Of a DNA stretch of 64,000 nucleotides, positions 26,218 through 35,549 are shown piece after piece. A program made the position numbers and the translations under genes. The stretch is taken from contig NZ_MEHJ01000001.1 of the NCBI RefSeq assembly GCF_001746415.1, positions 1 to 64,000 on the forward strand. Direction: 5' to 3'. The notes under the pieces are model-generated. The model saw only the letters and a list, made by a program, of their open reading frames with translations, made no database searches and was not told the origin of the DNA. Position 1 is the stretch's first letter. Each line of letters opens with the position of its first letter. Source of the DNA: Streptomyces agglomeratus (lineage in GTDB: Bacteria; Actinomycetota; Actinomycetes; Streptomycetales; Streptomycetaceae).

Positions 26218-27570
26218 TCAGCTGGCGAAGGCCGGCTTGGACTGCCACTTGTCGTGGTGGTCGTTCTTCCCCCACTTGTCGTGGTGGTCGTTCTTCCCCC
26301 ACTTGTCGTGGTGGTCGTTCTTCCCCCACTTGTCGTGGTGGCCAGTCCCCGGCTTCCCGGGCTTCTCGTCGCAGTCGCAGTCTCCGTGTCCGCCCGTCGC
26401 GGCATCGCCCGTCGCGGCATCGCCCGTCGCGGCATCGCCCGTCGCAGCGTCACCCGTCGCAGCGTCACCCGTCGCAGCGTCACCCGTCGCAGCATCGCCC
26501 GTCGCAGCATCGCCCGTCGCAGCGTCACCCGTCGCAGCGTCACCCGTCGCAGCATCGCCCGTCGCAGCGTCACCCGTCGCAGCGTCACCCGTCGCAGCGT
26601 CACCCGTCGCAGCGTCACCCGTCGCAGCGTCACCCGTCGCAGCATCGCCCGTCGCAGCATCGCCCGTCGCAGCATCGCCCGTCGCAGCATCGCCCGTCGC
26701 AGCGTCACCCGTCGCAGCGTCACCCGTCGCAGCGTCACCCGTCGCAGCGTCACCCGTCGCAGCATCGCCCGTCGCAGCATCGCCCGTCGCAGCGTCACCC
26801 GTCGCAGCGTCACCCGTCGCGGTGGTGTCGTCGTCACATGTGGGCCTGGTAATCACGTTGTCGTCCAGTGTCACGGCCCCGTTGCGGGCCAACGCCCGGC
26901 CCTGGATGGTCGCCCCATTGGTGACACTGATCGAAGTGAGTGCCATGAGGGTACCCACGAAGTTGGAGTCGGTTCCGAGAGTGGCCGATTCATCAGTCAC
27001 CCAGAACACGTTGCACGCCTGGGCGAGGTTCTGAAGGACCACGCTGCTGGCGGATGCCGTCGTCAGGCCGGCAGGAACCTTGAACACCCAGACGGCATCG
27101 GGATTGTTTTGTCCGTCCAGGGTCCAGGTCCCGTTGATCAGGAGTCCGGACGTGACGGCGTAAGTGCCGGGAGCCAGCGTGGGATTCACTGGCGCTGCGG
27201 GAAGGTTGAATTCCGTGGGCTGTCCGAAGGCGTTGTCGTACGCAGTGGCCAGGTCGGCTTTCGCCTGCATCGCCACACCGTCCGCCACGTGGATTGTCCC
27301 GCCCGTGACCGTCCCAGGCGGGAATCCCGTAACGGCCGACCCTGGATGTACGCCGAGGTCTCCGGTGACTACTGAGGGGCCCTCGTTGGTGACCGTCGAA
27401 CCGGCCAGCACCGCGAAGCTTTCCGCGGTACCCAAAGGTACAGATGTTGCCGCAAGTGCCCGAATAGGCGTCACTGCCACAACGGCAACGGCGACCAGCA
27501 GGGTGAGTACCCCCGCGATCCAGGCGGACATTGTGCGCCGATGCGGCGCATCGGGCATGTTCAGTGTCAT
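26218..27570 (-). CDS. Secreted ice-binding-fold (DUF3494) protein with long GDAAT repeat
   Basis: 450 aa from ATG 27570. Signal peptide (AWIAGVLTLLVAVAVVAV, cut after ALA near residue 41). Residues about 42-240 are the DUF3494 beta-solenoid: VPLGTAESFAVLAGSTVTNE, PSVVTGDLGVHPGSAVTGFP, VWVFKVPAGLTTASASSVVL, CNVFWVTDESATLGTDSNFV, GTLMALTSISVTNGATIQGR, ALARNGAVTLDDNVI. Residues about 249-391 are some 28 copies of GDAAT; then CDCDEKPGKPGTG and three copies of a nine-residue KWGKNDHHD unit before the end QSKPAFAS. Family members bind ice or act as adhesins; repeats probably form a flexible stalk and the His/Asp tail could bind metal or cell wall (inference). Confidence 0.9.
   Translation of the reverse strand: MTLNMPDAPHRRTMSAWIAGVLTLLVAVAVVAVTPIRALAATSVPLGTAESFAVLAGSTVTNEGPSVVTGDLGVHPGSAVTGFPPGTVTGGTIHVADGVAMQAKADLATAYDNAFGQPTEFNLPAAPVNPTLAPGTYAVTSGLLINGTWTLDGQNNPDAVWVFKVPAGLTTASASSVVLQNLAQACNVFWVTDESATLGTDSNFVGTLMALTSISVTNGATIQGRALARNGAVTLDDNVITRPTCDDDTTATGDAATGDAATGDAATGDAATGDAATGDAATGDAATGDAATGDAATGDAATGDAATGDAATGDAATGDAATGDAATGDAATGDAATGDAATGDAATGDAATGDAATGDAATGDAATGDAATGDAATGDAATGDAATGDAATGGHGDCDCDEKPGKPGTGHHDKWGKNDHHDKWGKNDHHDKWGKNDHHDKWQSKPAFAS
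26246..26341 (-). repeat. Tandem 27-bp repeat (three copies) in the ice-binding gene tail
   Basis: CCACTTGTCGTGGTGGTCGT continues with TCTTCCC and recurs three times in succession, with a partial fourth. It encodes the nine-residue unit K-W-G-K-N-D-H-H-D on the minus strand. Confidence 0.9.
26396..26820 (-). repeat. Tandem 15-bp repeat, about 28 units, encoding GDAAT
   Basis: The 60-base lines 26401-26820 each hold exactly four 15-base units starting CGTCGC. Two synonymous versions occur (plus strand ...GCATCGCC and ...GCGTCACC), about 12 and 16 copies, in blocks. Both encode G-D-A-A-T. Expected to vary in copy number. Confidence 0.95.
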
Positions 27571-27991
27571 TGAGGAACCAACTCCTGTAGGGGTGGTAAC
27601 GTCCGGCGAAACTTAATCGCCTCTCTTGTCGGCGGGAGATTACCCAGATAACCCTTCATAGCTACGATCCATCGGGCGGTGTCGCCGGAATTTATGTGCA
27701 TCACGAAAATGTATGACGAACGTTGACCCGACTGGCTATCCCTCATCCAGCGGCGATCCATCGGTGGCGCGGTCGACCGCCAATGGAATAGGCCTGCACC
27801 TACAATGTGCCTCGGCTGAATCGCGCTTAGCGCGGAATGGGGCGAGTGAGCAGCGACACTCCCCTGAATAGCGCAAGCCAAGAAGCGTCCGCCGAGCCGG
27901 AGCCGAATGCCGCAACTAATCACATATTCATATCGTCGAGTCCGATAGCGGGAACTGAAGTTCGCCAAAGCGTCGGGCGAGTGGTGGCCAG
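27571..27991. other. AT-richer upstream region of the ice-binding gene
   Basis: Contains the promoter of the ice-binding gene presumably. Base composition is visibly lower in GC than neighbours. No gene recognised. Confidence 0.4.
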
Positions 27992-28087
27992 GACGACCTA
28001 GACGCCATCGCGGCGAAGCTCAACAACCGTCCGCGCAAGTGCCTGGGGTTCCGGACGCCAGCCGAGAGCGTTGCCTTGACCGGTTGA
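27992..28087 (+). pseudogene. IS30-family transposase C-terminal remnant
   Basis: The segment DDLDAIAAKLNNRPRKCLGF then RTPAESVALTG and stop at 28085-28087 is the characteristic end of IS30-type transposases (L-N-x-R-P-R-K-x-L-x-F-x-T-P). Everything upstream is missing; it abuts an IS3 remnant. Confidence 0.75.
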
Positions 28088-28998
28088 ATCTAAGACGGCT
28101 TTCTTTGCGAAGGAGAGCCGGTGACGGTGCACCCGTTCATCGAGGCGGAGAAGCAAGACGGTCACAACGTCAAGCGCGCATGTGAACTGCTCAAGGTCTC
28201 CCGAGCCGCCTTCTGCGCCCGCCGCACCGGCAAGCCCGGTTCGCGGGCGGTCCATGACGCGGAACTGACCGGGCAGATCTCCGAGGTCCACGCCCAGTCG
28301 CGTGGCACCTACGGCGCTCCACGCATCCAGGCCGTGCTGAAACGCCAGGGTGCTGTCTGCGGACGCCGCCGCATCGCCAGACTGATGGGAGCGGCGGGCC
28401 TGGAGGGCCGCCACCGCAGACGACGGTATCTGACCACCGTCCCCGACTCTCGCGCCGCCACCCGGCCCGACCTCATCCTGCGGCAGTTCGGTCCCGACCC
28501 GGCCGGCGCCCACACCCGCTGGTGCGGCGACATCCTCTACGTCCCGACGGAGGAGGGCTGGCTCTATCTGGCCACCGTCATCGACATCGGCCTTGCGCCG
28601 GGTGATCGGCTGGGCGACCGCCGACCACCTGCGCATCGCTCTGGTCGCCGACCCGCTCTCACGGCGGCCTGCCGACAGCGTCGTCCCACCCGGCCGGTGA
28701 TCTTCCACTCAGGACCGTGGCTGTCAGTACACCAGTCGGCAATGGGCCTCGCCGGCAACAGAGTTCGGCATCCGCCTGCCGGTCGGCCGCACCGGACAGT
28801 GCTGGGACAACGCGCTCGCCGAGTCGTTCTTCGCCACGATCAAACGGGAGTTGCTCGACACGAGTTCCTGGCCCAGCAGGGCCGCCGCCCGCACCGCGAT
28901 CTTCGACTTCATCGAGGGCTGGTACTACTTGCACCGACTGCACAGCAGCCTCGGCTACCGCAGTCCCGCCGAATACGAGAACGCACTCGCAGCCTGAC
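28088..28998 (+). pseudogene. IS3-family remnant: OrfA tail and damaged OrfB
   Basis: KTAFFAKESR (OrfA end) precedes GTG 28121 with GTGA overlap. OrfB reads VTVHPFIEAEKQDGHNVKRA, CELLKVSRAAFCARRTG, RGTYGAPRIQAVLKRQGAVC and WCGDILYVPTEEGWLYLATV (first catalytic D). Near 28590 the frame changes and further lesions follow; the end is FGIRLPVGRTGQCWDNALAE, SFFATIKRELLDTSSWPSRA and GYRSPAEYENALAA, stop 28996-28998. Same subgroup as 23510-24160. Confidence 0.8.
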
Positions 28999-29038
28999 CA
29001 CCACACCAATGGTGGACTCTGCTGCGTAATTGGTGGGG

Positions 29039-29600
29039 TCACGCGATGAGTTGGTAGGCGAGACGTTCGAGTCGGCTGGTGCGGTGCGCCGGAGGGGATG
29101 GTCGGTCCAGTACGCGTCGAGTCTGATCACGTTGAGGGCGGTGGCGAAAAGGCGTGCTGGGGGCGGACTTTCGGCAGGCCTCGGTAGTGGGCTCGGCGGA
29201 TGCCGGTGATGTCGAGGGCCTGGTGGATGGTTGCCTCGACGCCGGCGCGGAGGGCGTACGTGTTCTTCCAGGTGTCGGTCTTCTGCTCGGCGCGGGCCCG
29301 GGCGAGGGTTTCGTGGAGTTCCTTCGGCCGCAGGGTGAGCATGCGGCGTCCGGGCTTCGAGGTGGTGCACTGCTTGTGGAAGGGGCAGTCCCGGCAGGTC
29401 AGGACGCTGAAGTTGGTGACGATGGCGTCCTTGCCGTGCTGTTTCACCGGGTTCCGGTGGGAGCTGGTGCGGCCGGCGGGGCAGCGGGCCCGGCGGGTCT
29501 TCCAGTCAATGGTGAAGGCGTTCTTCTCGAAGCCTTCACCGGCCCTTGCCTGCGTGGAGTGGTCCAGGAGGACCGCGTGGCCATGCGGACAGGACTGTCA
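29039..29600 (-). pseudogene. IS1182-type transposase C-terminal remnant
   Basis: Frames combine to GEGFEKNAFTIDWKTRRARC (about 29540), VKQHGKDAIVTNFSVLTCRD, CPFHKQCTTSKPGRRMLTLR, KELHETLARARAEQKTDTWK, YALRAGVEATIHQALDITGI, RRAHYRGLPKVRPQHAF, then ATALNVIRLDAYWTDHPLRR and the end TSRLERLAYQLIA at 29039. The cysteine cluster (C-x2-C-x-x-x-x-x-C) and R-A-G-V-E block are typical of IS1182 DDE transposases. N-terminal half missing, at least two frameshifts. Confidence 0.8.
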
Positions 29601-29799
29601 CGGTGCTTTGGCGAGTCGGCTCCAGGCTCCTGTCAGGTCACGTCCGTCCGGCGGCAGCGCTTGCTGCGTGCCCGGCCGGGCGGTCGACAGATCAACGCCA
29701 GGACACCCGCAGGGTCAGTCGTAAGCAAGAGTCAGACCGCCTCGACCGGGGCTACCCGATCCTTGCGGGATCCGGCGCGAAAAGGACTGACAGTCGAGT

Positions 29800-30799
29800 G
29801 CGTCGCCGACGGTGCCGAGGATGGGTGCGGCGCCGGCTTCGGACAGGCGCTGGGTGTAGCGGATGGACAGGTATTGACTGCCGGCATCGCTGTGATGCAC
29901 CAGCCCGTCCAGGTCGCCCACGCCGTCGCGGTCAGGGGACCAGATCGCCATTTCCAGCGCGTCCAGGACGAGCGCGGTGCGCATGTGGTCCGCCGCGCGC
30001 CAGCCGACGATCTTCCGGGAGGACACGTCCAGGACGAAGGCGACGTAGACGGTGCCGACCCGGGTGGCCACGTAGGTGAAGTCGGTGACCCACAGCTGGT
30101 TCGGCGCCGTGGCGGTGAAGTTCCGTTTCACCAGGTCCGTCGGCCGCTCGGCGGCCGGATCGGTCACGGTGGTGACCTTCTTCCTCCCACGCACCGCGCC
30201 GGTCAAGTTGAGGACCCGCATCAGGCGCTCGACGGTGGAACGGGCCACGAGTATGCCCTCCCGGCGTAACTGCCGGGTGATCTTCCTTGCTCCGTAGACC
30301 CGGAAGTTGTCCTCGTACACGCGGGTGATCTCCTTCTTCAGCCATTGGTCCCGCAGCTCGCGGGCGGACGGGCGGCCCTTGCGGGCAACCGCGGCGTAGT
30401 AAGTGGACGGGGCGAACTGCAGCTCATTGCAGATCGGCTCGACCCCGAACTGGTCGCGGTGGGCGTCGACGAACCCGGTCATCTCGGCAGTCGCGGGTCG
30501 AGCTCCCGCGCGAAGAAAGCCGACGCGGCCTTGAGGGTCTTCACCGAACGCCGCAGCTCACGATTCTCCCGCTCCAGCTCCGCGATCCGCTGAGCATCCA
30601 CGGTCGAGGTTCCCGGCCGCTGCCCGACGTCGATCACCGCGCGCTTGACCCACTCCCGCAGGGCCTCACGGTGCACCCCGAGCTGAGTGGCGACCGGGGA
30701 GACCGAGCCGACCTTCTGACCGGTCTTCTGGCGTATCTCGAACACGAGCCGCACGGTTCGCTCCCGCAGCTCGGCGGGGTACTTCCTCGGTGCCGGCAT
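29800..30799 (-). mobile_element. IS3-family element, 3'-truncated OrfB
   Basis: OrfA 30479-30799 (106 aa): MPAPRKYPAELRERTVRLVF, VSPVATQLGVHREALREWVK, LERENRELRRSVKTLKAASA, FFARELDPRLPR. OrfB starts at 30482: MTGFVDAHRDQFGVEPICNE, NFRVYGARKITRQLRREGIL, PNQLWVTDFTYVATRVGTVY (first D), LDGLVHHSDAGSQYLSIRYT (second D), then ends abnormally near 29820 just after TVGDA; the glutamate motif is lost and the frame runs into unrelated sequence to 29715. So the element is dead. 29600-29800 shows nothing recognisable. Confidence 0.85.
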
Positions 30800-30894
30800 G
30801 ACTCCAACCCTTCCAGGGATCAGAGCCTCCGAAGAACACGGGGCGGTTCAAAACGGGCTGGCAGCTGGTCCTTGAAAGACCAAGCGGTTCGGCA

Positions 30895-31012
30895 CTACAA
30901 CCGCCGAAGTTCGGGGCTTGCTGGCCTGGCTGATGGAGCGGCAGGTCAAGATGGTGGTGATGGAGGCGACCTCGGACTACTGGCGGCCGGTCTGCTACCT
31001 GCTTCTGACGCA
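30895..31012 (+). pseudogene. IS110-family transposase fragment
   Basis: The frame reads TTAEVRGLLAWLMERQVKMV then VMEATSDYWRPVCYLLL. The V-x-M-E-A-T-S-D-Y-W-R-P-V block is the second acidic motif of the DEDD domain of IS110 transposases. Only about 40 codons remain, between an IS3 element and the DCC gene. Confidence 0.75.
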
Positions 31013-31071
31013 ATCGCATGCGTCACACTACCGAGCAGGGCACCGTTCCTGATCGGGCGCTCGCCAGCCGA

Positions 31072-31476
31072 TCAAATGTGTGTGTCCGGCTCGCGACGCA
31101 TATGGGCCGGAAGGGAGCAGGTGATTGTGCCGCCCGGAAGGCGATGGCGGTTCCTTGCGACCACCTGGTAGACGCCACCTGCCATCCAGTTGAAAGGCGG
31201 CATCCTGAGAACAATCCCGAGCCACCTCCAGCGTTTTCGTCCAGACATCAGCATGGCGGAAAGGGCGCGCGGTCCGCCGTACACAGTGCCGCCGACCGGG
31301 CTGATCCAAAGGACCTCGCGGTCGGCTCTGTCTTCGGTGACACCCAGGGTGGCGAGGTCAGCATACTGCCAGGGGATGAATCGGACGCGCGGTTGGATTA
31401 CGCGTCTAGCAATCTCGATTGTTCTGCCACAAAAACCGCAGTCTCCGTCAAACAGTAGAATCGGCTGGCTTACCAC
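31072..31476 (-). CDS. DCC-type (DUF393) thiol-oxidoreductase-like protein
   Basis: 134 aa from GTG 31476. The hallmark D-x-x-C-x-F-C is present at the N-terminus: PILLFDGDCGFCGRTIEIAR. Then RFIPWQYADLATLGVTEDRA, VLWISPVGGTVYGGPRALSA and WMAGGVYQVVARNRHRLPGG. Size and motif match DUF393. These proteins are predicted thioredoxin-like disulfide enzymes and commonly sit in operons with HTTM and DUF5819 genes; here those are 5 kb away on the same strand, separated by IS remnants, suggesting an operon broken by insertions. Confidence 0.88.
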   Translation of the reverse strand: MVSQPILLFDGDCGFCGRTIEIARRVIQPRVRFIPWQYADLATLGVTEDRADREVLWISPVGGTVYGGPRALSAMLMSGRKRWRWLGIVLRMPPFNWMAGGVYQVVARNRHRLPGGTITCSLPAHMRREPDTHI

Positions 31477-31679
31477 CTTGGCTACTTTCCTTGCATTGGC
31501 TGTGGCGAGGAGTCTCTATATGCGGTAATTAAAAGGATTGGCGCACAAAACAGCCAGAACTCCAGTCCATACCGCATGGCGTGGAATGCTACCTCGGACC
31601 ACCGTGCCGGCCCGGCATTCTCCCACCTACAGAGCGTCGACTGATCCCGTCTGTGCCGGGGTAGAAAGGACGTCGTCAA

Positions 31680-32270
31680 GTTGTCCGTGACCTGGACGGC
31701 TTCGCGCTTTTTGGTGTCCACGCTGATCACCGGCTCGCCGTCGGCCTGGTGCTGTTTGACCTGCTCGTTGATGTAGCGGAGCTGGGCGTCCCGGTCGGGG
31801 TGCTGGGCGCCCTCGAGGGTCTTGACGTTCGCCTGCGGGCTGAAAGCCCCTGAAGTTCTCCTGTCGCGGCAGCCGACCCACGTCGACGCGGACACCGGGT
31901 GCCCCTGCCGCTCAGATCCTCGGCCAGGTGCCGCAGCGACCTCGTCGTCCACCTCAGCGGCGACTGGGCGATCACCCCCTCGTTTGGCTCCGCCAGTCGC
32001 AACAACGCCTGGAGCAGGGCTGGATTGGTATCTTCGGTCCGTGTGCTGGCTCTGCCCGGTGCACGCACCGGCCGCCGGGCATCGGGTCCGGCCCCCGCTT
32101 CCAGCTCCGACATTCCACGGCGCACGGTGGTCTCGCTGACCTGGGCGATCCGGGCCACCGCCCGTACGCCGCCATGCCCAAGCAGCCGGGCCTCGGTGGC
32201 CGGGGCAGCCGCCGCTGCCGCTCGTTCTAGTGCGCAACAACACCGAGCATCTGCAGCGGAGTCAGGAACA
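31680..32270 (-). pseudogene. ISAzo13-family transposase remnant
   Basis: Pieces in order: LFLTPLQMLGVVAH (about 32262), LGHGGVRAVARIAQVSETTV, RRGMSELEAG, SPLRWTTRSLRHLAEDLSGR, then after a frame change near 31850 FSPQANVKTLEGAQHPDRDA, QLRYINEQVKQHQADGEPVI, SVDTKKREAVQV. These are characteristic of ISAzo13 transposases. C-terminal half is missing and several shifts exist. The stretch 31482-31680 continues open with a hydrophobic end (YGLEFWLFCAPILLITAYRD) of unknown origin. Confidence 0.8.
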
Positions 32271-32572
32271 GATTTTTTTCGGAACTGCCATACCTTGACA
32301 GCGAGCCCGCGCTCGCAAAGCAGCGCCTTTGCGAACGCCGTCGCGCGTCCGCTGGGGCGGCGTACGGCCGGACATGGACCCCCTGGGCGGCCTTTCGAGG
32401 ATCGCCCCGCCGAAGGGTCCGCTCGCAACCATGCGGCTTCCGGATGCTTCCGCAACACGATTGCGAGATCAGCGCGCCGCAGGGCGTTTTGTGGCATTTC
32501 GGGCTAATCTCCCGTGACTGTACGAAGTCGATCTATTACTGATCGCCTCAACCTCACTCCACCGGAGATGAC
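32271..32572. other. Spacer with promoter region of the small secreted protein gene
   Basis: No gene recognised. The end just before 32573 holds an ACCGGAGATGAC ribosome site. Confidence 0.4.
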
Positions 32573-32851
32573 ATGTACAAGCTTCGCAAGGCTGCCGTCC
32601 TGGTCGCCGCCATCGCCAGCGTCGGACTCATGGGCGCCGGCACTGCCCACGCCGGCGGCGACAAGGGTAACGACAACTTCAACATCAAGCAGAGCTCCAT
32701 GTGCAAGTCGCGCGACCTGAACGTCGACGTCCTCGGCCAGGTCGGCATTCTCAACGGCCTGGGCGGCAACCTGCTGAACGGCGAGGGCAACCCGGGCGCA
32801 CAGGACACCCACCTCGGTTCGACCATGGGCTGCAACAACAGCGCCTTCTGA
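32573..32851 (+). CDS. Small secreted protein with two cysteines
   Basis: 92 aa from ATG 32573. Signal peptide KAAVLVAAIASVGLMGAGTA ending AHA near residue 27. The mature 65 residues read GGDKGNDNFNIKQSSMCKSR, DLNVDVLGQVGILNGLGGNL, LNGEGNPGAQDTHLGSTMGC. The hydrophobic strand-rich core between the two cysteines is reminiscent of the small amyloid-like surface proteins of Streptomyces, but it lacks a chaplin signature, so I do not assign it. Intact, own terminator. Confidence 0.8.
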   Translation: MYKLRKAAVLVAAIASVGLMGAGTAHAGGDKGNDNFNIKQSSMCKSRDLNVDVLGQVGILNGLGGNLLNGEGNPGAQDTHLGSTMGCNNSAF

Positions 32852-32856
32852 GGCCG

Positions 32857-32934
32857 TGTCCGGCGGATCATGACGGATCGATCACTAGCACCGGGCGCTC
32901 TCCCGGCGCCGATGCGGTCATGGTCCGCCGGACA
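32857..32934 (+). terminator. Stem-loop terminator
   Basis: TGTCCGGCGGATCATGAC pairs with GTCATGGTCCGCCGGACA (one mismatch), with an internal small hairpin in the 42-base loop. Placed just after the stop of the small secreted protein gene. Confidence 0.7.
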
Positions 32935-33121
32935 CTCCCTAGCGGTCCCCTCGTACCGATTCCGTGAAGGGTCCCCGCGCCGCCGTCCTCCCGCCGCTGT
33001 GCGCACGTTGTCAGGCAGTCACGGCAGCTGTAGATAGCTCTTGCCTGTCGCTCATCGCGGCTGGTCAGGGCACTGTCACGTTGTCGGTGACCGGGACCGG
33101 CCTCGAACTCGCCCCACCCGC

Positions 33122-33530
33122 GTCAAGCCCATAATCAAAGATCAGTATCTCGCCACGAAAGCGTCCACGAACGGGGAGTTCGGTCTCCACCGGGGTGGAG
33201 ATGAGCCGCGGGCCCGGTGGTCAAAGGACACACTTCCACAAGACCATCTCGGAGTCGTTCTTCATCCTCGACGGGACGGAGCGGCTGTTCAACGGGGTGG
33301 ACTGGGTCGATGCGAAGAAGGGCGACTTCCTGTTCGTGCCGCAGGGCGGCTTGCATGCCTTCCGAAACGATTCGGACGCCCCGGCGGAGATGCTGATGCT
33401 GTTCGCGCCGGGGGCACCACCGCGCGAAGAGTATGCCGAAGGGCTGTCGCAGCTCGCCAACGCCACCGACGAAGAGCGCACCGAGTTCTTCATCAAGCAC
33501 GACTCGTACTTCGTTGAACAGGGCAGGCCC
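33122..33530 (+). pseudogene. Cupin-domain protein, frameshifted
   Basis: The N-terminal piece VKPIIKDQYLATKASTNGEF then GLHR is followed, after a shift near 33190, by MSRGPGGQRTHFHKTISESF, FILDGTERLF, WVDAKKGDFLFVPQGGLHAF and ANATDEERTEFFIKHDSYFV. The metal site H-x-H-x(5)-E and G-D-F-x-x-x-P-x-x-x-x-H is complete. The normal end after YFVE is followed by an open run with no family similarity, so the stop has also been lost. About 135 codons. From 33530 to 33925 nothing else is seen. Confidence 0.75.
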
Positions 33531-33925
33531 CCAAAGTCCGCGCCCGCTGCACCCGTTCGTGAACCCGTCGCGAGGACGGCTTCGCGAACGGGAGAGCCAC
33601 GGGCCCGGCTGCTGAGTACCGAAACCGCTGCTGTTACGCGCGCCGCTCAGCGGGAGCCGGGCCCGCAGCCGAGCCGTGGAAGGGCCTACCCGGAGCGGGC
33701 GTCTGCCGGACCGGGCCGGTTCGGCGCCGGCGGCCGGGCGATGGACGATCCGCGCCCGATCGCTGCTTCGTGCGCTGCGCCTGGACGCCCGCGTTGCCGA
33801 TGTTCCGCTCTCCGGCGTCAGCGTCGCGGCCCCCGGACCCTTGCTTCCCGACCCATGGGGGCGTTGTCACTTCATCGGGGGTGTGGTCGTCTGAAGGCAA
33901 GCCGGAGCTCGGGTTTCGGTCCGGT

Positions 33926-34180
33926 TCAGATCGTGGCGGGTCTGCCGATGAGGCCGGTGATGTGGTCCCAGGTGGTGAAGCGGGCCCTCATCTCGAAGCG
34001 GTGGCGGCTGGCGGTCATGAGGTGACGTCCGGGCCGGAAGTGGGGTGAGATTGCGGTGAAAACGGACAGGAACCGCTGCGCTGCGCCGGCGGAGCGGAAT
34101 CGGTTCATCGCGCGTTCGCGCCGCCGGGTTGGTTGGTGGGAGCTCTCGGCCCGTTGTGCAGGCCCTCGTGCGAGCGTTGC
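33926..34180 (-). pseudogene. IS6-type transposase C-terminal remnant
   Basis: The frame reads ESSHQPTRRRERAMNRFRSA, GAAQRFLSVFTAISPHFRPG, RHLMTASRHRFEMRARFTTW and ends GRPATI at 33926. The E-x-S-H-x-P-T-R-x-R-E-R-A-M block is the final catalytic region of IS6-like transposases. Only the C-terminal third exists; it joins an IS5-type remnant at about 34180-34230. Confidence 0.75.
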
Positions 34181-34189
34181 TCCACCGAG

Positions 34190-34994
34190 GGCATCACCTC
34201 CCGGTGGGCCGTGCCGTAGGAGCGGAGCTTGTCGCCCGCCGACGCACGCACCGCCGAAGCCCACTTGGACGCCGTCCGCTCTTAGAGGCGACGTCTTCAA
34301 CGCGATCCTCTACATAAACCGCACCGGGATCCCTTGGGAATACCTCCCGCACGACTTCCCGAACCACGGCACCGTCTATGCCTACTACGCCGCGTGGCGC
34401 GACGAAGGGGTCTTCGCCCAGCTCAATTACGACCTGACGGGACTGGCCCGGGTCAAGGAAGGGCGCACGTCCGAGCCCACCGCCTCCGTGATCGACACCC
34501 AGAGCGTGAAAACCTCCAACAACGTGCCCCTGACCAGCCAGGGAACGGATGCGGCCAAGAAGATCGTCGGAAGGAAGCGCGGCATCCTCACCGACACGAT
34601 CGGCCTCATCCTCGCCGTGACCGTCACCGCCGCTGGCCTTTCGGAGAACGCCCTGGGGATACGCCTCCTGGACAAGGCGAAGGAGACGTACCCGACCATC
34701 TCCAAGAGCTGGGTCGACACCGGCTTCAAGAACGCCGTCGTCGAGCACGGGGCGAAGCTTGGAATCGACGTCGAGGTCGTCAACAGAAACCCTCAAATCC
34801 GTGGCTTTCATGTCGTCAAAAGACGCTGGGTGGTGGAGCGGAGTATTGGATGGATCATGATGCACCGCCGCCTCGCCCGCGACTACGAGACCCTCACCGC
34901 CAGCTCCGAAGCCATGATCCATATCGCCTCGGTCGACAACCTCGCCAAGCGCATAACGGACGAGACCACCCCAACCTGGCGAGGGACTTACTAG
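34190..34994 (+). pseudogene. IS5-family transposase, 5' truncated
   Basis: From about 34280 the frame is intact: GDVFNAILYINRTGIPWEYL, PHDFPNHGTVYAYYAAWRDE, PTASVIDTQSVKTSNNVPLT (first D), KKIVGRKRGILTDTIGLILA, SKSWVDTGFKNAVVEHGAKL (second D) and VKRRWVVERSIGWIMMHRRL (E), ending at 34994. The N-terminal domain is lost in an antisense overlap with the IS6 remnant. All catalytic residues remain. Confidence 0.85.
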
Positions 34995-35009
34995 GGCATC
35001 AAGGGCAAT

Positions 35010-35250
35010 CTGCCTACTTCAAACGCCCTCTGAGATCGCGGACGCGGTACGCGAGCAGGCCGACCTCGCCGAGCAGCACGTCCGGATGCGCACCAGCACC
35101 CAGGTGCAGCTCGAAGCCGCCGAAGAGACCGCGCGCCGGATCCAGGCACTGACCACCGGGCAGCTCGCTGCCGCTCAGCGGGACGTCGAGGCGCACCTGG
35201 CGCAGGCCGACCGCGTCCTCACCCAGGCCCGCGCCCAGGCGCAGCAGGTG
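35010..35250 (+). pseudogene. Coiled-coil protein fragment
   Basis: EIADAVREQADLAEQHVRMR, TSTQVQLEAAEETARRIQAL, TTGQLAAAQRDVEAHLAQAD, RVLTQARAQAQQVA: a long Ala/Gln-rich coiled coil. Not assignable to a family; starts abruptly after the IS5 remnant. Confidence 0.4.
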
Positions 35251-35254
35251 GCTG

Positions 35255-35420
35255 TACTGGCTGGTCCCGCCCGGGACGTCGAGCCGGTGGGTACCTCCCT
35301 CCCACGCCGTATGCCTCGGCGCCCCTCACGTGATCACCCTGCCCTCCCTGAGCAGCCGCACCCCGTCGGGCCCCTACTGGCTGCGTCCGTCAGCGAGCGA
35401 CCGACTCGTGCCGACTGGAC
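35255..35420 (+). pseudogene. Fragment paralogous to the 21405-21908 hypothetical protein
   Basis: The frame reads LYWLVPPGTSSRWVPPSHAV, CLGAPHVITLPSLSSRTPSG, PYWLRPSASDRLVPTGP. Each block matches the protein at 21405-21908 almost residue for residue. The N-terminal half is missing. Confidence 0.65.
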
Positions 35421-35487
35421 CGCTTCCCGAGGCCCAACTCCGTGTCGCTGGCGCTGTCCCCCTCATATTCCAGCGACACGGTCCGCT

Positions 35488-35526
35488 CCCCCGCTGCCAG
35501 AACGGATCCGGTTCCGGCAGCGGGGG
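35488..35526 (+). terminator. Stem-loop terminator
   Basis: CCCCCGCTGCC pairs perfectly with GGCAGCGGGGG, with further pairing in the loop (AGAACGGATCCGGTTC). Ends the preceding fragment and precedes the GntR-like gene by 23 bases. Confidence 0.8.
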
Positions 35527-35549
35527 TCCTTTGAGACGAGATACGGATA

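Noticed and set aside
26396..26822. Regular short repeats that could suggest a CRISPR array
   Set aside because: Units are contiguous 15-mers with no spacers, in frame within a secreted protein gene, and no cas genes are near.
25911..27375. Long plus-strand frames of Arg/Ser/Val repeats opposite the ice-binding gene
   Set aside because: They are shadow frames of the GDAAT repeat; no start site, and the minus frame has signal peptide and a known domain.
32573..32851. Chaplin or rodlin assignment for the small secreted protein
   Set aside because: Two cysteines and hydrophobic strands are similar, but the conserved chaplin sequence pattern is absent.
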